Shown: positions 51,186 to 63,461 of the stretch, piece by piece
Position numbering within the stretch: the first letter of the stretch is position 1
Layout: each line of letters begins with the position of its first letter
The notes under the pieces: generated by a model
What the model was told of the DNA's origin: nothing
What the model saw: the letters and a program-made list of their open reading frames with translations, nothing else
The model's database searches: none
Assembly (NCBI GenBank): GCA_963277665.1
Contig: OY728160.1
Coordinates: forward strand, 51,320,605-51,384,604
DNA: 64,000 nt
Origin: Viscum album
Lineage: Eukaryota > Streptophyta > Magnoliopsida > Santalales > Viscaceae
Direction of reading: 5' to 3'
Program-made: the position numbers and the translations under genes

Positions 51186-54100
51186 TGACTTTTACACTTC
51201 AAAAAGGACCCATGGATCGTTCTTATAAAAGATAAGCTCAATCCAAATGCGTTTGGTTGGATTTCCGTAGGTCGGTTGTTGTTTTAACTTAAAATTGTGT
51301 CCATTTTAAGCCAATGAGAGACCCTTTGAGTGATACCGGCCACACCGTGCCTCAGATTGAGGTGGGGATGACTCGTACACATCACAAAGGACCCGTGGAT
51401 CATAATCCTAAAGTATCAACAAAATACGAATGGGATTGTTCATATTTCTGTAGGTTAGTTGTTGTTTTCAGTAAAACTTTTGTCCATTTTAAACAAAAGA
51501 AAGACCCTTTGAGTGGTACCGGCCACACCGTGCCTCGGATTGAAATAGGGTTGACTTGTACACGTCACAAAGGACTCATGGATCTTTCTTATAAAATATC
51601 AAGTCAATCCGAATGCGTTTGGTCAGATTTCCTTAGGTTAGTTGTTGTTTTCACTTAAAATTGTGTCCATTTTAAACCAAAGAGAGACCCTTTGAGTGCT
51701 ATCGGCCACACCATGCCTCAGATTGAGGCAGGGATTACTCTTACATGTCACAAAAGACCCTTGGATTTTTCTCCTAAATGATCAAGGAAATCGAAATGTG
51801 TTTGGTCGAATTTCCGTAAATCAGTTGTTATTTTCACTTAAAATTATGTACATTTTAAACAAAATAGAGACCATTTGAGCGGTACCGGCCACACCGTGCC
51901 TCAGATTGAGGAAGGGTTGACTCATACACATCAAAAAGGTCCCCATGGATCGTTATCTTAAAAGATCAGCACAATCCGAATGCATTTGGTTGGATTTCCG
52001 TAGGTCAGTTGTTGTTTTCACTTAAAATTGTGTCCATTTTAATCCAAAGAGAGACTCTTTGAGTGCTATCAGCCACACCATTCATCATATTGAAGTAGGG
52101 TTGACTCATACACAACAAAAAAGACCCTTGGATCGTTATTATAAAAGATCAAGACAATCCGAATGTGTTTGTTCAGATTTCGGTAGGTCAGTTGTTGTTT
52201 TCACTTAAAATTGTGTCTATTTTGAACCAAAGTGAGACTCTTTGAGTGCTACCAGACACACCATTCCTCGGATTGAGGCAAGGATGACTCATACTTGTTA
52301 AAAAGTAGCCATGGGTCATTCTCTTTAAGGATCAACACAATTCAAATGGTTTTGGTCAATTTTCCGTAGGTCAGTTGTTGTTTTTACTTAAAATTGTGTA
52401 CATTTTAAACAAAATAGAGACCCTTTGAGTGGTACCGGCCACACTGTGCCTCTTATTGAGGCTTAGTTGACTCTTACACGTCACCAAGTACCCTTGGAAC
52501 TTTCTTATAAAAGAATAAGGCAATTCAATTGCGTTTGGTCTGATTTCCGTAGGTCAGTTGTTGTTTTCAATTAAAATTGTGTCCATTTTAAATAAAATAG
52601 AGACCCTTTGAGTGGTACTGGCCACACCATGCATCAGATTGTGGTGGGGATGACTCTTACACATTACAAGGTACCCCTGGGTCATTATCCTAAAGTATCA
52701 ACACAATACTAATGGGTTTGGTTGGATTTCAGTAGGTTAGTTGTTGTTTTCATTTAAAATTGTTTACATTTTAAACAAAATAGGGACCCTTTGAGTGGTA
52801 CCGGCCACACCGCGCCTTGGATTGAGGTGGGGATGACTTTTACATGTCACCAAGGACCTTTGGATCATTCTAATAAAGGATCAATACAATCCTAATGTTT
52901 TTGGTTGGCTTTCCGTAGGTCAGTTGTTGTTTTCACATAAAATTGTGTCAATTTTAAACAAAATAGAGACCCTTTGAGTAATACCGGCCACACCATGCCT
53001 CCGATTGAGGCGGAGATGACTCGTACATGTTACAACGGAATCTTGGATCACTCTCCGAAAGGATCAACACAATATGAAAGGTTTTGGTCAGATTTCCATA
53101 GGGCAGTTTTTGTTTTCACTTAAAATTGTGTCCATTTTAAACAAAATAGAGACCCTTTGAGTGATACCGGCCACACTGTGCCTCGGATTGAGGATGGGAT
53201 GACTATTAAACATCAAAAATAACCCATATATTGTTATTATAAGTGATCAAGACAATTCTAATGCGTTTGTTCGGATTTCTGTAGGTCAGTTGTTGTTTTC
53301 ACTTAAAATTGTGTCCATTTTAACCCAAAGAGAGACCCTTTGAGTGCTACCAGCCACACCGTGCCTCGGAATAAGGCGGGCTTGACTTTTACACGTCAAA
53401 AAGGACCCTTGTATCATTCTATTAAGAGATCAAGGCAATAAGAATGCATTTGGTCTAATTTCCATAGGTTAGTTGTTGTTTTCACTTAAAATTGTGTACA
53501 TTTTAAACAAAATAGAGACCCTTTGAGTGGTACCGGCCACACCGTTCCTCGGATTGAGGCGGGGTTGACTCTTACACATCGCCAAAGACCCTTGGAACTT
53601 TCTTATAAAAGATCAAGGAAATCCTAATGGGTTTGGTTGTATTTCCGTAGGTTAGTTGTTTTTTTTCACTTAAAATTGTTTACATTTTAAACAAAAGAGA
53701 GACCATTTGAGTGGTAGTGGTCGCACCATGTCTCGGATTGATGTGGGGTTGACTTGTACACATCACCAAGAACCCATTGGATCATTCTCATAAATGATCA
53801 AGGAAATATGAATGCATTTGGTCTGATTTTCATAGGTCAGTTGTTGTTTTCATTTAAAATCATGTCCAGTTTAAACAAAAGAGATACTCGTTGAGTGATA
53901 GGGGTCACACCATGACTTGGATTGAGACGGGGTTGACTCTTAAATGTCAGAAAGGATCCGTGGATCGTTATCCTAATGTATCAACACAATCCTAATGGTT
54001 TTGGTCATATTTCCATAGGTCAGTTGTTGTTTTCACTTAAAATTTTTTACATTTTAAAAAAAAGAGAGACCCTTTGAGTGATAGCGGTCACACTATTCCT

Positions 54101-55366
54101 TGGATTGAGGCAGGGTTGACTCGTAAATGTCACAAAAGAACCCCTTGATCATTATTATAAAATATCAATGCAATCCGAATGTGTTTGGTCAGATTTTAAT
54201 AGGTCAGTTGCTGTTTTCACTTAAAATTGTTTACATTTTAAACAAAATAGAGACCCTTTGAGTGGTACCGGCCACACCGTGCCTTGGATTGAGGCGAGGT
54301 TGACTCGTACACTTCAAAAAGGACCCATGGATTGTTATCATAAAATATAAACACAATAATAATGCGTTTGGTTGGATTTATGTAGGTCAGTTGTTGTTTT
54401 CACTTAAAATTGTGTCCATTTTAAACCAAAGAGAGACTATTTGAGTGTTGTCGGCCACACTATGCCTCAGAATGAAGTGGGTTTGACTTGTAAATGTCAC
54501 AAAGGACTCGTTTATCGTTATTATAAATTATAAAGATAATATGAATGCGTTTGGTCGAATTTCCATAGGTCAGTTGTTGTTTTCACTTAAATTTTTGTCC
54601 ATTTTAAACCAAAGCCAGACACTTTGAGTGCTACCGGCTACATTGTGCCTTAGATAGAGGGGGGGATGAATTTTACATGTCACAATGGACCCGTGGATCA
54701 TTATATTAAAGGAACAACATAATCTGAATTGGTTTGGTCGGTTTTCTGTAGGACAGTTGTTGTTTTCACATAAAATTGTGTACATTTTAAACAAAATAGA
54801 GACCCTTTGAGTGGTACCGGCCACACCATGCCTCGGATTGAGGAAGGGTTGACTTTTACACATCACCAAGGACCCTTGGATCATTCTTATAAAAGATCAT
54901 GGCAATTAGAATGTGTTTGGTTGGATTTACGTAGGTCTGTGGTTGTTTTAAATTAAAATTGTGTCCATTTTAAACAAAATAGAGACCCTTTGAGTGGTAC
55001 CGGACACATCGTGCTTCAGATTGAGGCGGGGATGGCCGATACACATCACAAGGGACTCACGGATCGTTCTCCTAAATCCTAAACACAATATGAATGGTTT
55101 TGGTTGGATTTTTGTAGGTCAGTTGTTGTTTTCACTTAAAATTGATTACATTTTAAACGAAATAGTGACCCTTTGAGTGGTACCGGCCCCACCGTGCCTC
55201 ATATTGAGGCGGGGTTGACTTGTACATGCCACCAGGTACCCTTGTATCATTCTTATAAAATATCAATACAATATTAATGTATTAGGTCGGATTTCCATAG
55301 GTCAGTTTTTGTTTTCACTTAAAATTGTGTTCATTTTAAACAAAATTGAGACCCTTTGAGTGGTTC
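51186..55366 (+). repeat. 183-bp satellite-like tandem array, about 23 copies
   Basis: The marker ACCCTTTGAGTG and its close variants occur at 51,321, 51,504, 51,687, 51,870, 52,054, 52,237 and so on to 55,351: 22 intervals of 183 or 184 bases. Each unit runs through CCGGCCACACCGTGCCTCGG, TTGACTCGTACACGTCAC, GGATTTCCGTAGGTCAGTTG and CACTTAAAATTGTGTCCATT. Units differ by substitutions, mostly C/T and G/A, with very few indels. Two unit types are seen just before the marker (ACCAAAGAGAG and ACAAAATAGAG) but without a regular higher-order order. Short frames in it are chance. Confidence 0.97.
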
Positions 55367-55846
55367 AGCATTCTTGCATGTTGTGGGTTCATATCATCTG
55401 TTAAAATGGGAAAATGACTCATTGGATATAGGTTGTTTTATTTAATAAAAGTTACAATTTTCTTATAAACATTTACGTACAACAATGATTCGTCTTTTGA
55501 TCCCCTTAACCCCTCTCAAAAATGACAACCAATTGTACATGTCCTCAAGTCAGATCTTCATTGTATTTGTGTATAATCTGCCATCAACTATGCGGTCCAC
55601 TTGTTTCTGAACACATATATATCTTCTTGTGAGTATGAGGCTTTTCAGTAGTCAGAGTAGTAATTCAAAATATAAAAATAGAGAATTAGTAAATAAATTA
55701 AATGAACTAGTAGTTGTTTTTGAGAATACCTCTTTAGGGATGCTAGTTTGTTGATGAAAAATGATCTCTTTCATAAATTTACAAACATAATAACCACAAT
55801 CATTATCGTTTGTTTGTTTTGGACACTGCAAAAAAAAAATTGATCA
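55367..55846. other. CACTA interior between satellite array and nested element
   Basis: Unassigned. No gene is recognised; the segment could be 3' untranslated or non-coding element sequence. Confidence 0.5.
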
Positions 55847-55872
55847 TTACACTACAGGAAATTTGACCTTTC

Positions 55873-56225
55873 CCAACGCTTCTATACCAACGGTTTGTAA
55901 AAACCGTTGGTATAGGTTCCCTTTGCCAAGGGTTTGGCTAAACCGTTGGGAAATCCCACTTTGAGACCACCTTTCCCAACTGTTTGGACAAACCGTTGGG
56001 AAAGGGTATGTCTTTCCCAATAGTTTGGCAAAACCGTTGGGAAATCCCACATTATGGCCACCTTTCCCAATGGTTTTGACAAACCGTTGGGAAAAGTCTA
56101 CTTTGTGGACATCTTTCCCAACGATTTGGCCAAAACCATTGGGAAAGGGTATACCTATCCCAACGGTTTGCCAAAACCACTGGGAAAGGGTATACCTATT
56201 CTAACGGTTTTCCAAAAACCATTGG
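55873..56225. repeat. CCAACGGTTT/AAACCGTTGG subterminal repeats, left side
   Basis: Pairs of TTTCCCAACGGTTTG and CAAACCGTTGGGAAA words repeat about seven times at roughly 45-65-base spacing. Each pair can fold as a short hairpin. Similar words recur on the right side of the element (56,550-56,740). Confidence 0.88.
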
Positions 56226-56280
56226 GATAGGTCCCCCACAAATCATCCTTGCCCCAGAATCAAAATCCAGAATCAAAATA

Positions 56281-56346
56281 TATACCAACGGTTGTCAAAA
56301 CCGTTGGTATAGGCCTATACCAACAGTTTTGACAACCGTTGGTATA
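56281..56346. repeat. 66-bp near-perfect palindrome
   Basis: Two 33-base arms meet at AGGCCT (centre between 56,313 and 56,314) with a single mismatch (56,290 against 56,337 by symmetry). Each arm itself contains a CCAACGGTT...AACCGTTGG pair, so nested hairpins or a cruciform are possible. Confidence 0.92.
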
Positions 56347-56463
56347 TATCCTTTGATTTTTTATCATTTCTTCTTACCCAGAAAATTATATAAATAAAAA
56401 TTTAAAATCATTCTGAGAATACATATATATATATATATATTTATGTAATTATATTAACAAAAG

Positions 56464-56531
56464 TCATGTTAGGTTAGTGGTTAAGTCGTTGAATAATAAA
56501 CTAGGGGTCCTGGGATCAAATCCCAGTGAAT
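56464..56531 (+). other. tRNA-like segment inside the nested element
   Basis: TTAGGTTAGTGGTTAAGT resembles a tRNA A box / D arm. CTGGGATCAAATCCCAG forms a perfect 5-bp stem with a 7-base loop matching a T arm and B box (GGTTCAAATCC-like). The acceptor and anticodon stems are not convincing, so this is not called a functional tRNA gene. It may be a captured tRNA relic or the head of a SINE. Confidence 0.5.
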
Positions 56532-56756
56532 GTTTTTTCTGAAATAAATATACCAACGGTTCTATAACCATTGGTATAAATTTTCATATTAATTATACCA
56601 ATGGTTTCCAAAACCATTGGGATAGGTCTATTCCAACGGTTTTCAGCTTACTTGGCAATGGTTCTCCAAACTGTTGGTATAGGCTATACTAATGGTTTGG
56701 AGGCCTATAACAATAGTTCTAAACCGTTGGTATAGGTTAGTTTTCCAGTAGTGTTA

Positions 56757-57479
56757 GGAGAATAAGTAATTTGTGTTGAGATGTGTTTGGATAGTGAAAT
56801 TTTATTATATTTACCCTGATATTTGTCCATACGTAGTACTTGCTCGCCTCCTTATTCTTAGCCCCTGTCCTCATCCTTTTTTAGACGATAATGATACACC
56901 CCCTATCATAACAAAATCTTCAGTAAAAGATAATATAAATTATATTACATGATGTTTAGACCTAAAACGTATGATGTAGTGTCTTACAGATTCACAAACT
57001 CCTTCATGTGTGGTCGGTTTGGTGGATATCATTTCTTTGAATCTAGAAAATAAATCTTTGGAGTATCAAATTTCACCACAATTAGCAACCAATGTTTCCT
57101 AAAAACACAAAAAAAAAAAGAATAAGTAATAAAATAAGTGAAAATATAATTTATATTCTTTAATCGTAGAGTTTTACCCATGCATGGTTGGTATTAGGAA
57201 GAGTCTGTCATCTGTAATCTTCCTTTCAAATGTTTTCATCAATCCATTCACTATTGCACCCCTTTTTTATGGCACTAATTTTGTTAGATGTGATGATGTG
57301 GTATGATGAATAATGAGTCCAAATCTTGGCTCATGGGAAAATTCCTTCAACTGTTTTTCATAGATGCCTCTGTCAACAATATAAAATGCATTTAGTCATA
57401 ATTTTCACATTAGATTAGCTTTTAGAAAATCAATTACCGGAAACATACCTCATATATACATTTACAAACGTGACACCTA
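56757..57479 (-). pseudogene. Possible Ulp1-like (C48) tail of the TNPA-type gene
   Basis: On the minus strand the sequence continuing from the TNPA gene includes NGWLGVTFVNVYMRYV (57,435-57,482 region), resembling the segment before Ulp1-type protease domains in some plant CACTA genes, and further on a short CGEI stretch. A catalytic His-Trp and a Cys context could be imagined but are too degraded to be sure. I report this as tentative only. Confidence 0.3.
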
Positions 57480-59330
57480 GCCAACCATTTTACATGATCT
57501 CATTTACATTTTCAGCAGTAACAAAATCTTGACTTTCCTCTCCGTATATATTCTCTTCAAAAACCACTATATGAATATTACCATCTTTTAGCTTCGTATC
57601 CACATGAGTCTTCAATGCTAGTAAATGTGGATAGAGAATAGGTGGTGTTATTGTGCTTTCAGTAGATCCATGGGATTGGTTGGTCGATCCTTTAGATGGT
57701 TTTGAGATGACATTTGTCACCCCTTCCCTTTCTCTGTCTATAACAACAATCATTGGTTCATACCCTTTTTCATTAATTGTTAAAGGTTTAGCTTGAAAAA
57801 AAAGAAAAAAATACATCTTTGTCTTCATGTACTCTTACAAGTTTTAACAGCCATGAAATGAATTTCCCAATAGCCATTCAGCTATATGAATTTCATCGTC
57901 AAAAAGTGGAATAGGTATCTCTGCATTTGGCTCATGAGCTACAGTAATCGTCACTTTTAGGTGATCTTTCAGAAGTGGTTTATTATGCAGCGTGGAATCT
58001 GGGATATTGAACACTGTATCCCTCACTACAAGGTGATAGGTGGGTGTTGACAGATATAAGTCACAATCATTATCACCCTGTAGAAGATCAGTACAGAAAA
58101 ATTATCAGTGTTTTTCTGATTCACATTTCATGGGAACAATTATTAGAATATTGATTACCACGGCTAAGACAGTTCTTTGAGGGGAATGTCTCACCTCAAA
58201 GCTGGTGGGGGGTGGGTCGGGATGTTCACACACTAGTTGTTCCGGACTTGTGTCTTCCCTTTGCTTCCCACCCATAAATATTTCTAGAAACTCCCCCTGC
58301 CAATGTAATTGTTCTTCAAGGGTTGCTATTTTTTCTCTCATTTGATCCAATTTTTCATTTGTATCATCTGTTTTTTTTCTTCTTCTCAAAATATACTCGG
58401 GGTGTCACCCCAAACCCTGCACCTCTAACACGACCATATTTTTCTGGCTACTTTAAATCCGTCGATAATAGGTCTGTATCCTCTACAGGCGTAGCTGATT
58501 CCTATGACTGTCGGATATAAGAAAATATATAATTATTTTTTATTTAATAGCAATTTAAAACAAATCTTTTTATCGTCGTTTCATACTTATACATATTTCC
58601 CACACTTTTTGTGTGTTCGCATCTACTAACATCCCTTCCTTATTTACATGTGCCTCCTTCCATAGGACATGACATGGGATTTAATTGTATTTGGTTTTAG
58701 ACTCATCAATCTACATATAATCCTAGAAAGATAATTATGATGTTGTTTATTAGCACCTAACAATATTACTGTAAATTTAAAATACGTACCATTTTATTTT
58801 CTAATGAAGCGTACCCCATCCTTGCTTTACTATAAGGGTATGCTGGTTTTGATGCACGTTCCTTATTTTCAGTACAGAGTTTCTATTTCATATATGAAAT
58901 ATTTACTATCAAAGTGATGAATACAGGTATCCTCAAACAACGTATTATCACCCAAAATGTACCTGAAAATTCTCTCCCCCACAACTGCCAATAAATACAT
59001 CCCATACTTCTTGGGATATCAGGTGAGCATAGGCAATGGGTGGGTGCGGGTTAATTTTACCTTTGGAATCTTTCAGGTGAAATCTGGTTAAAATAGTGTG
59101 AAAACCTCGATGAATCTTTCCTGCAAGCCTTAGTACATAATCCTTGTGTGAATCGTCTACTATAAATGTACTCTTCAAGAGATTGAGAAGTGTAAGACAT
59201 TGTTTCATTATTTTATTTTCTAGTAAATTAAAGAAATAAATTCATAATGTTACTGTAATTTTATCCCAGATCACAACCTTCATCCTGGACACAAGATTAG
59301 GAGCACCAGAATGTGTAGAAGTCATTATCT
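57480..59330 (-). pseudogene. TNPA-type CACTA gene (Transposase_24 and C-terminal domain)
   Basis: Minus-strand pieces follow each other in several frames, probably exons plus damage. First comes LRLAGKIHRGFHTILTRF...SQEVWDVFI (59,208-58,948). Then YPYSKARMGYASLENKM (about 58,800-58,870) and LWKEAHVNKEGMLVDANTQK (about 58,590-58,670), the core of the plant Transposase_24 family. Next is GRVRGAGFGVTPRVYF (about 58,390-58,440) and a coiled coil, LDQMREKIATLEEQLHWQ. Last is DTVFNIPDSTLHNKPLLKDH with PLFDDEIHIAEWL (58,026-57,844), matching the domain common at the end of such proteins. This second CACTA gene product is thought to bind subterminal repeats. Stops and truncated exons make it a pseudogene. 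Confidence 0.82.
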
Positions 59331-59479
59331 GCAAAAGTGGTTGAACAGTTAATTTAGATTACATAAATTCATTAATGATAAGATAATATCATGATATAAC
59401 AAGATCTATATTACAAACAAAATATAAAATGTTTATTGAAATATCTTTCTTTTTTCAAAGGTTGAAGGGATTTGAATCC

Positions 59480-62400
59480 TATATCGATTATCCAAATCCC
59501 TTCATTGTGGTCTCCTCTAACATACAAAACATCATCTACATTGGGACCTCTCTAAAATGATTGTGACGTACCACTGAAAGGATCATCCTTAACTAAATTT
59601 TCATTGGACCCTTCAGTAGTTTTGGACGATAACAGAACAATCGACTACTTTCAGTTTGTGGGATCTGGAACATAAAAATCTTGTACCGATTGTGATGCCA
59701 TTATAAACTGTTCGTCTTTGTACCCTTCTTTATTAAAATCAACATTCACAAATTTCCATTCATCTATTTTAACACCACTATTGTTGTCGACCCATTTTAA
59801 TTGAAAAATCGGCAATGGGAATGTCGTATAATCCAACTCCCATATTAGTTTGATAATGCCAAAGTATGACATATTTCCATAAATTGGATTTCTGTCCTTA
59901 CTACCAGAAACATGAATCGCTTTAGGCACTACTGTAACTCCACCATTTTTCATGGTACTATCTTCATCATGTTAAAATTTATAGAACTTATAACCATTAA
60001 TTACATAACCACTGTAATATAATACATACACACTTGGTCCAGTGGCTAGCCATCGAAGTCATTCTGAAATTGAATTCGAGGTTTCATCCAACTGCATAAA
60101 AATAGGGTCTTGAAACCATCCTATAAACTGGTGAATATGTGCATTTGATAACCATTTTTCAGCCCTTCATGGATTCAACTTCCTAAGAATTTATTTGTGA
60201 GTTTCAATATATGGAGAAACCTACCAACTGTTATGCAAAACATAAAGATGGGCCTGCTCCCGATCTGTAATACTGATTGTCACAACTCCCCTTCCAGAAA
60301 TTCCCTCACCCTCAATGTGTCCAGTGTGATGAGATTTCGGGAGACCAATTCTTTCCACATCAGATAGGTATTTGGTACAAAATTCAATTGCTTCCTCAAC
60401 AATATATTGCTCCACTATACAACCCTCTGGCCGGCTTCAAGTTTTGACATACCCTTTCAAAATATTCATATATCGTTCAACAGGATACATCCATCTATAG
60501 TGCACAGGACCACAAAGTCAAATCTCTCTCACCAAGTGAATAATCAAATGAACAATCATATCAAAGAATGTTGGTGGGAAGAACATTTCTAATTCACATA
60601 ATATGATGACAATTTCTTTTTCCATAGCTGGCAATTTCACCGGGTCTAAAACTTTGCTACATATAGCTTTGAAAAGGAAACAAATTTTGGATAATGTATG
60701 AAGAACATTCTTGGGAAAAATGTAATGTAAAGCTATAGGAATTAGATCTTGCATCAAAACATAGAAATCATGTGATTTCAAATCTTTTAATTTCAAATAA
60801 TTCATTGACACAATTTTCTTGATATTTAATGAATACCCCTATGGAACCTTTACATCATTGAAGAAGTTGAAAAACTGATATCTCTCCTACCTAGAAAGAG
60901 TATATGCTGCTGGAGGAAGAAACATTCGATTTTCAACCTTCATGGGAGTCAACTCTTCTCGTATTCCCATGTCAACCATGTCCATCCTTACCTTAATTCC
61001 AACTTTTGTTTTGGCAGTGGAATTTAGAAACATTCTGATAACACTGTCACATTAATTTTTTTCCACATGCATCACATCAAGAAAATTTCTGACGTACAAA
61101 CAATTCTAGTATATTAATTCACAAAAAAACTGATCTCTTTTTCCAACCGATTTTGGTAAGTTTTTTCGAAAATGGTTTATGAGAAATAGTGATCAAATCT
61201 TTTACTTACACAAACAGCTGATTACCTATTAGTGGAGATGGTGTGGCACATTTTTCTGAACTTCCATTGAATGATGTCGTCTAAGATCGGTACTTATGAC
61301 GATGAGGTAGAAATCTACGATGTCCTAGAAACACAAATTTTTATGAATGTTTCAACCTAATTGATTATGTATCTTCTTCGCACATGGGACACCCTTGAGT
61401 TCCTTTAATTCTATAGCCTAAAAAATTTCCTTAAGTAGGGAAATCATTTATTGTCCCATACAATAATGATCTCAACGTGAAGTATTTACTTTTATAAGCA
61501 TCATACAACATAACACCTGAATCCCAGAATAACTTCAAATCCTTGATCAAAGGATCCAGATAAACATCAATATCGTTACATGGTTGTTTTGGTCCTTATA
61601 TAATCATAGATAACATGATAAATTTACACTTCATGCATAACAAGGGTGGCAGGTTATAATTTACCAACAAAACATGCCATGTATTATGAGTACTGGTTTG
61701 AAACCAAAAGGATTCACTCCATCTACAGATAATGCAAGATGAATGTTTCTCGACTCTTTTCCAAACTTAGGATACTCATGATCAATTTTTTCTATTGAGG
61801 AGAGTCGGCTGGATAACGTAATTTCCTATCTTTATTTCTTTTATCTACATGCCACAACAAGTGTCTTGAAGTTTCTTCACTTCCATATAGATGCCTAAAC
61901 CTTGGAATGATTGGAATGTACAATACAAGTTTCTTATGAATGGATTTATCTTTCTTGTATCGAGAAGAACCACACTTTGGACATTATGTAAGTGATTTTT
62001 TCTCCTTGAGAAACAATATACAGTCTTTTGGGCATGCATGTATTCTTTTAGAAATCATACCCATCGAGCATAGCATTCGTCTAGCTTCATATGTCCGGCT
62101 TGGGAGCTCATTATCTTATGGGAGCATATCATTCAAGAGAGAAAGTAGTTCTGTAAAACTGATATCACTCCATCTGTTTTCTGCTTTCAATTTATACAAC
62201 TTCAGTACAAATGAAAATGTTGTATACTTAGTGCAACCAGCATACAATGGCGTCTTTTCAAAACTCTTTAACTTCTCAAACAATTTTGGGAAATCACAGA
62301 GTTCATCTTCAATTTTCTTTGTCATTTCCTCAATATGATCTTCATCATCATTGACATCTGTAATCACATCCTACATACGGTCTTCTTCATTATCCATATT

Positions 62401-62700
62401 TGTATTAATATATGATGATCCATAAAACGCAGTTTTATCCCAGCTAGTAGCTATATTCTCTTTTTATCCATGTTTATTGCATCATTTATAACTCCGATCT
62501 ATTCCGTGACGTATCAAATGTTCTTCCAACTCATCTGAAGTGAGTCGTCTAGAATAACAATAATGTAAACACAGACAAAGGATTTGATAAGGATCCTTTG
62601 CGTGATCCTTTGCAAACATGATGAACTATTTCACTCCATTCTCGTACTCTATTGTCAAATGATTATAATCCATCCAATAATTATTCATCTTCATCCTATT
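59480..62700 (-). pseudogene. TNP2-type CACTA transposase
   Basis: Reading leftward from about 62,690 it shows the standard plant TNP2 domain order. The Transpos_assoc domain (62,690-62,470) has WMDYNHLTIEYENGVK, CLHYCYSRRLTSDELEEHLI and CNKHG. The Transposase_21 core (62,040-61,200) has CP-type zinc residues degraded to HAQKTVYCF, then EYPKFGKESRNIHLALSVDG, GPKQPCNDIDVYLDPLIKDL and GHRRFLPHRHKY. DUF4218 (60,970-60,410) has PAMEKEIVIILCELEMFFPP and YRWMYPVERYMNILKGYVKT. DUF4216 (59,953-59,650) has SKDRNPIYGNMSYFGIIKLI and KWVDNNSGVK. The frame is interrupted by about a dozen stops and shifts but remains largely colinear. The protein would cut the element ends. Confidence 0.93.
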
Positions 62701-63460
62701 TGAATCTAAAATATTAGTATTTATGGTTCATGTACACAAAACAAGACTTCCAAATACAGTATAAGAGAACCACTTCCTTATAAAAATAGAGATTAATAGA
62801 GCCTAACCATTAGTTTTTATTCATCTTCATTAAATATAATTACTTTAGATTCATTATAGTTTCCTCAAATAACCCCATACCAAACACAAGAATAATCAAG
62901 AATGATGCATCTACCACTCCTAGGTCTCTTAAATACATTCAATATCATCATGCCTAAATACCCATATATCCACATATAAACATGTAAAAAACACAAAAAA
63001 ACCATATCCACATTAGAACCAAAGTACCAATATAGATTTCAATCAGGTTACTCAACTCAAGTGTTGGTGTGTAAGAAATAATAAGAAAATATAATAAGTA
63101 TATAGTCACACATAAATCTCAAACTGGTGTTAATAATCCAATAATCCAAAGGTATTATTCCATCTATTAGAATACATTGAAGGATCCCATATGAGACAGT
63201 AGTCCTAGGTGGTGAAGGTTCATGAGAAATAAAGGGTGAACACGCACCTATCGGGGTTCGAGGTCAGGTCACTAAGGTCGAAGGTGGCCCGATACTCCTA
63301 CAGGGGTTCATTCCACATTTCAAAAACCATGTTCTGGTACCCTAGGATGTTAACCCACTACTGGTGGAAGTGAAACCATTCCTGATGATCATGCCAAAAA
63401 TAAATGGGAACCAAGAGGGGGAGTGAATCAAAATACCTCAAGAAATATGAAAAACATGGT
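62701..63460. other. Unassigned DNA right of TNP2
   Basis: The 5' part of the CACTA element would be expected here, but I see no TAGTG terminus and no subterminal GCGCTGATAAA words. The part from about 63,240 may be degraded continuation of the LINE to its right. Confidence 0.45.
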
Positions 63461-63461
63461 A

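Larger units (their letters stand above)
55850..56753. mobile_element. Nested non-autonomous CACTA element, 904 bp
   Basis: It starts CACTACAGGAAATTTGACC and ends TTTTCCAGTAGTG, giving imperfect terminal inverted repeats (CACTACAGGAAA against CACTACTGGAAA). TTA flanks it on both sides (55,847-55,849 and 56,754-56,756), a 3-bp duplication as expected for CACTA transposition. The interior is filled with CCAACGGTTT / AAACCGTTGG words in both orientations and has no transposase. Its subterminal repeats differ from those of the surrounding CACTA element, so it probably belongs to another family. Confidence 0.92.
50455..62700 (-). mobile_element. Large CACTA (En/Spm) transposon, right end not seen
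   Basis: The left terminus CACTACTACAAAAATGG is a typical plant CACTA inverted-repeat end and is followed by subterminal repeats. To the right come a G-rich minisatellite, a 183-bp satellite array, a nested smaller CACTA element, and TNPA-like and TNP2-like pseudogenes on the minus strand. Placing all of these in one element is inference: the matching right terminus, with TAGTG and a GAT duplication, is not found before 64,000. It may be lost or lie beyond the window. Both transposase genes are broken, so this copy cannot move itself. Confidence 0.7.

Noticed and set aside
51186..55366. CRISPR-like regular repetition
   Set aside because: The whole 183-bp unit repeats, with no unique spacers, in a plant nuclear context; it is a satellite-type array.
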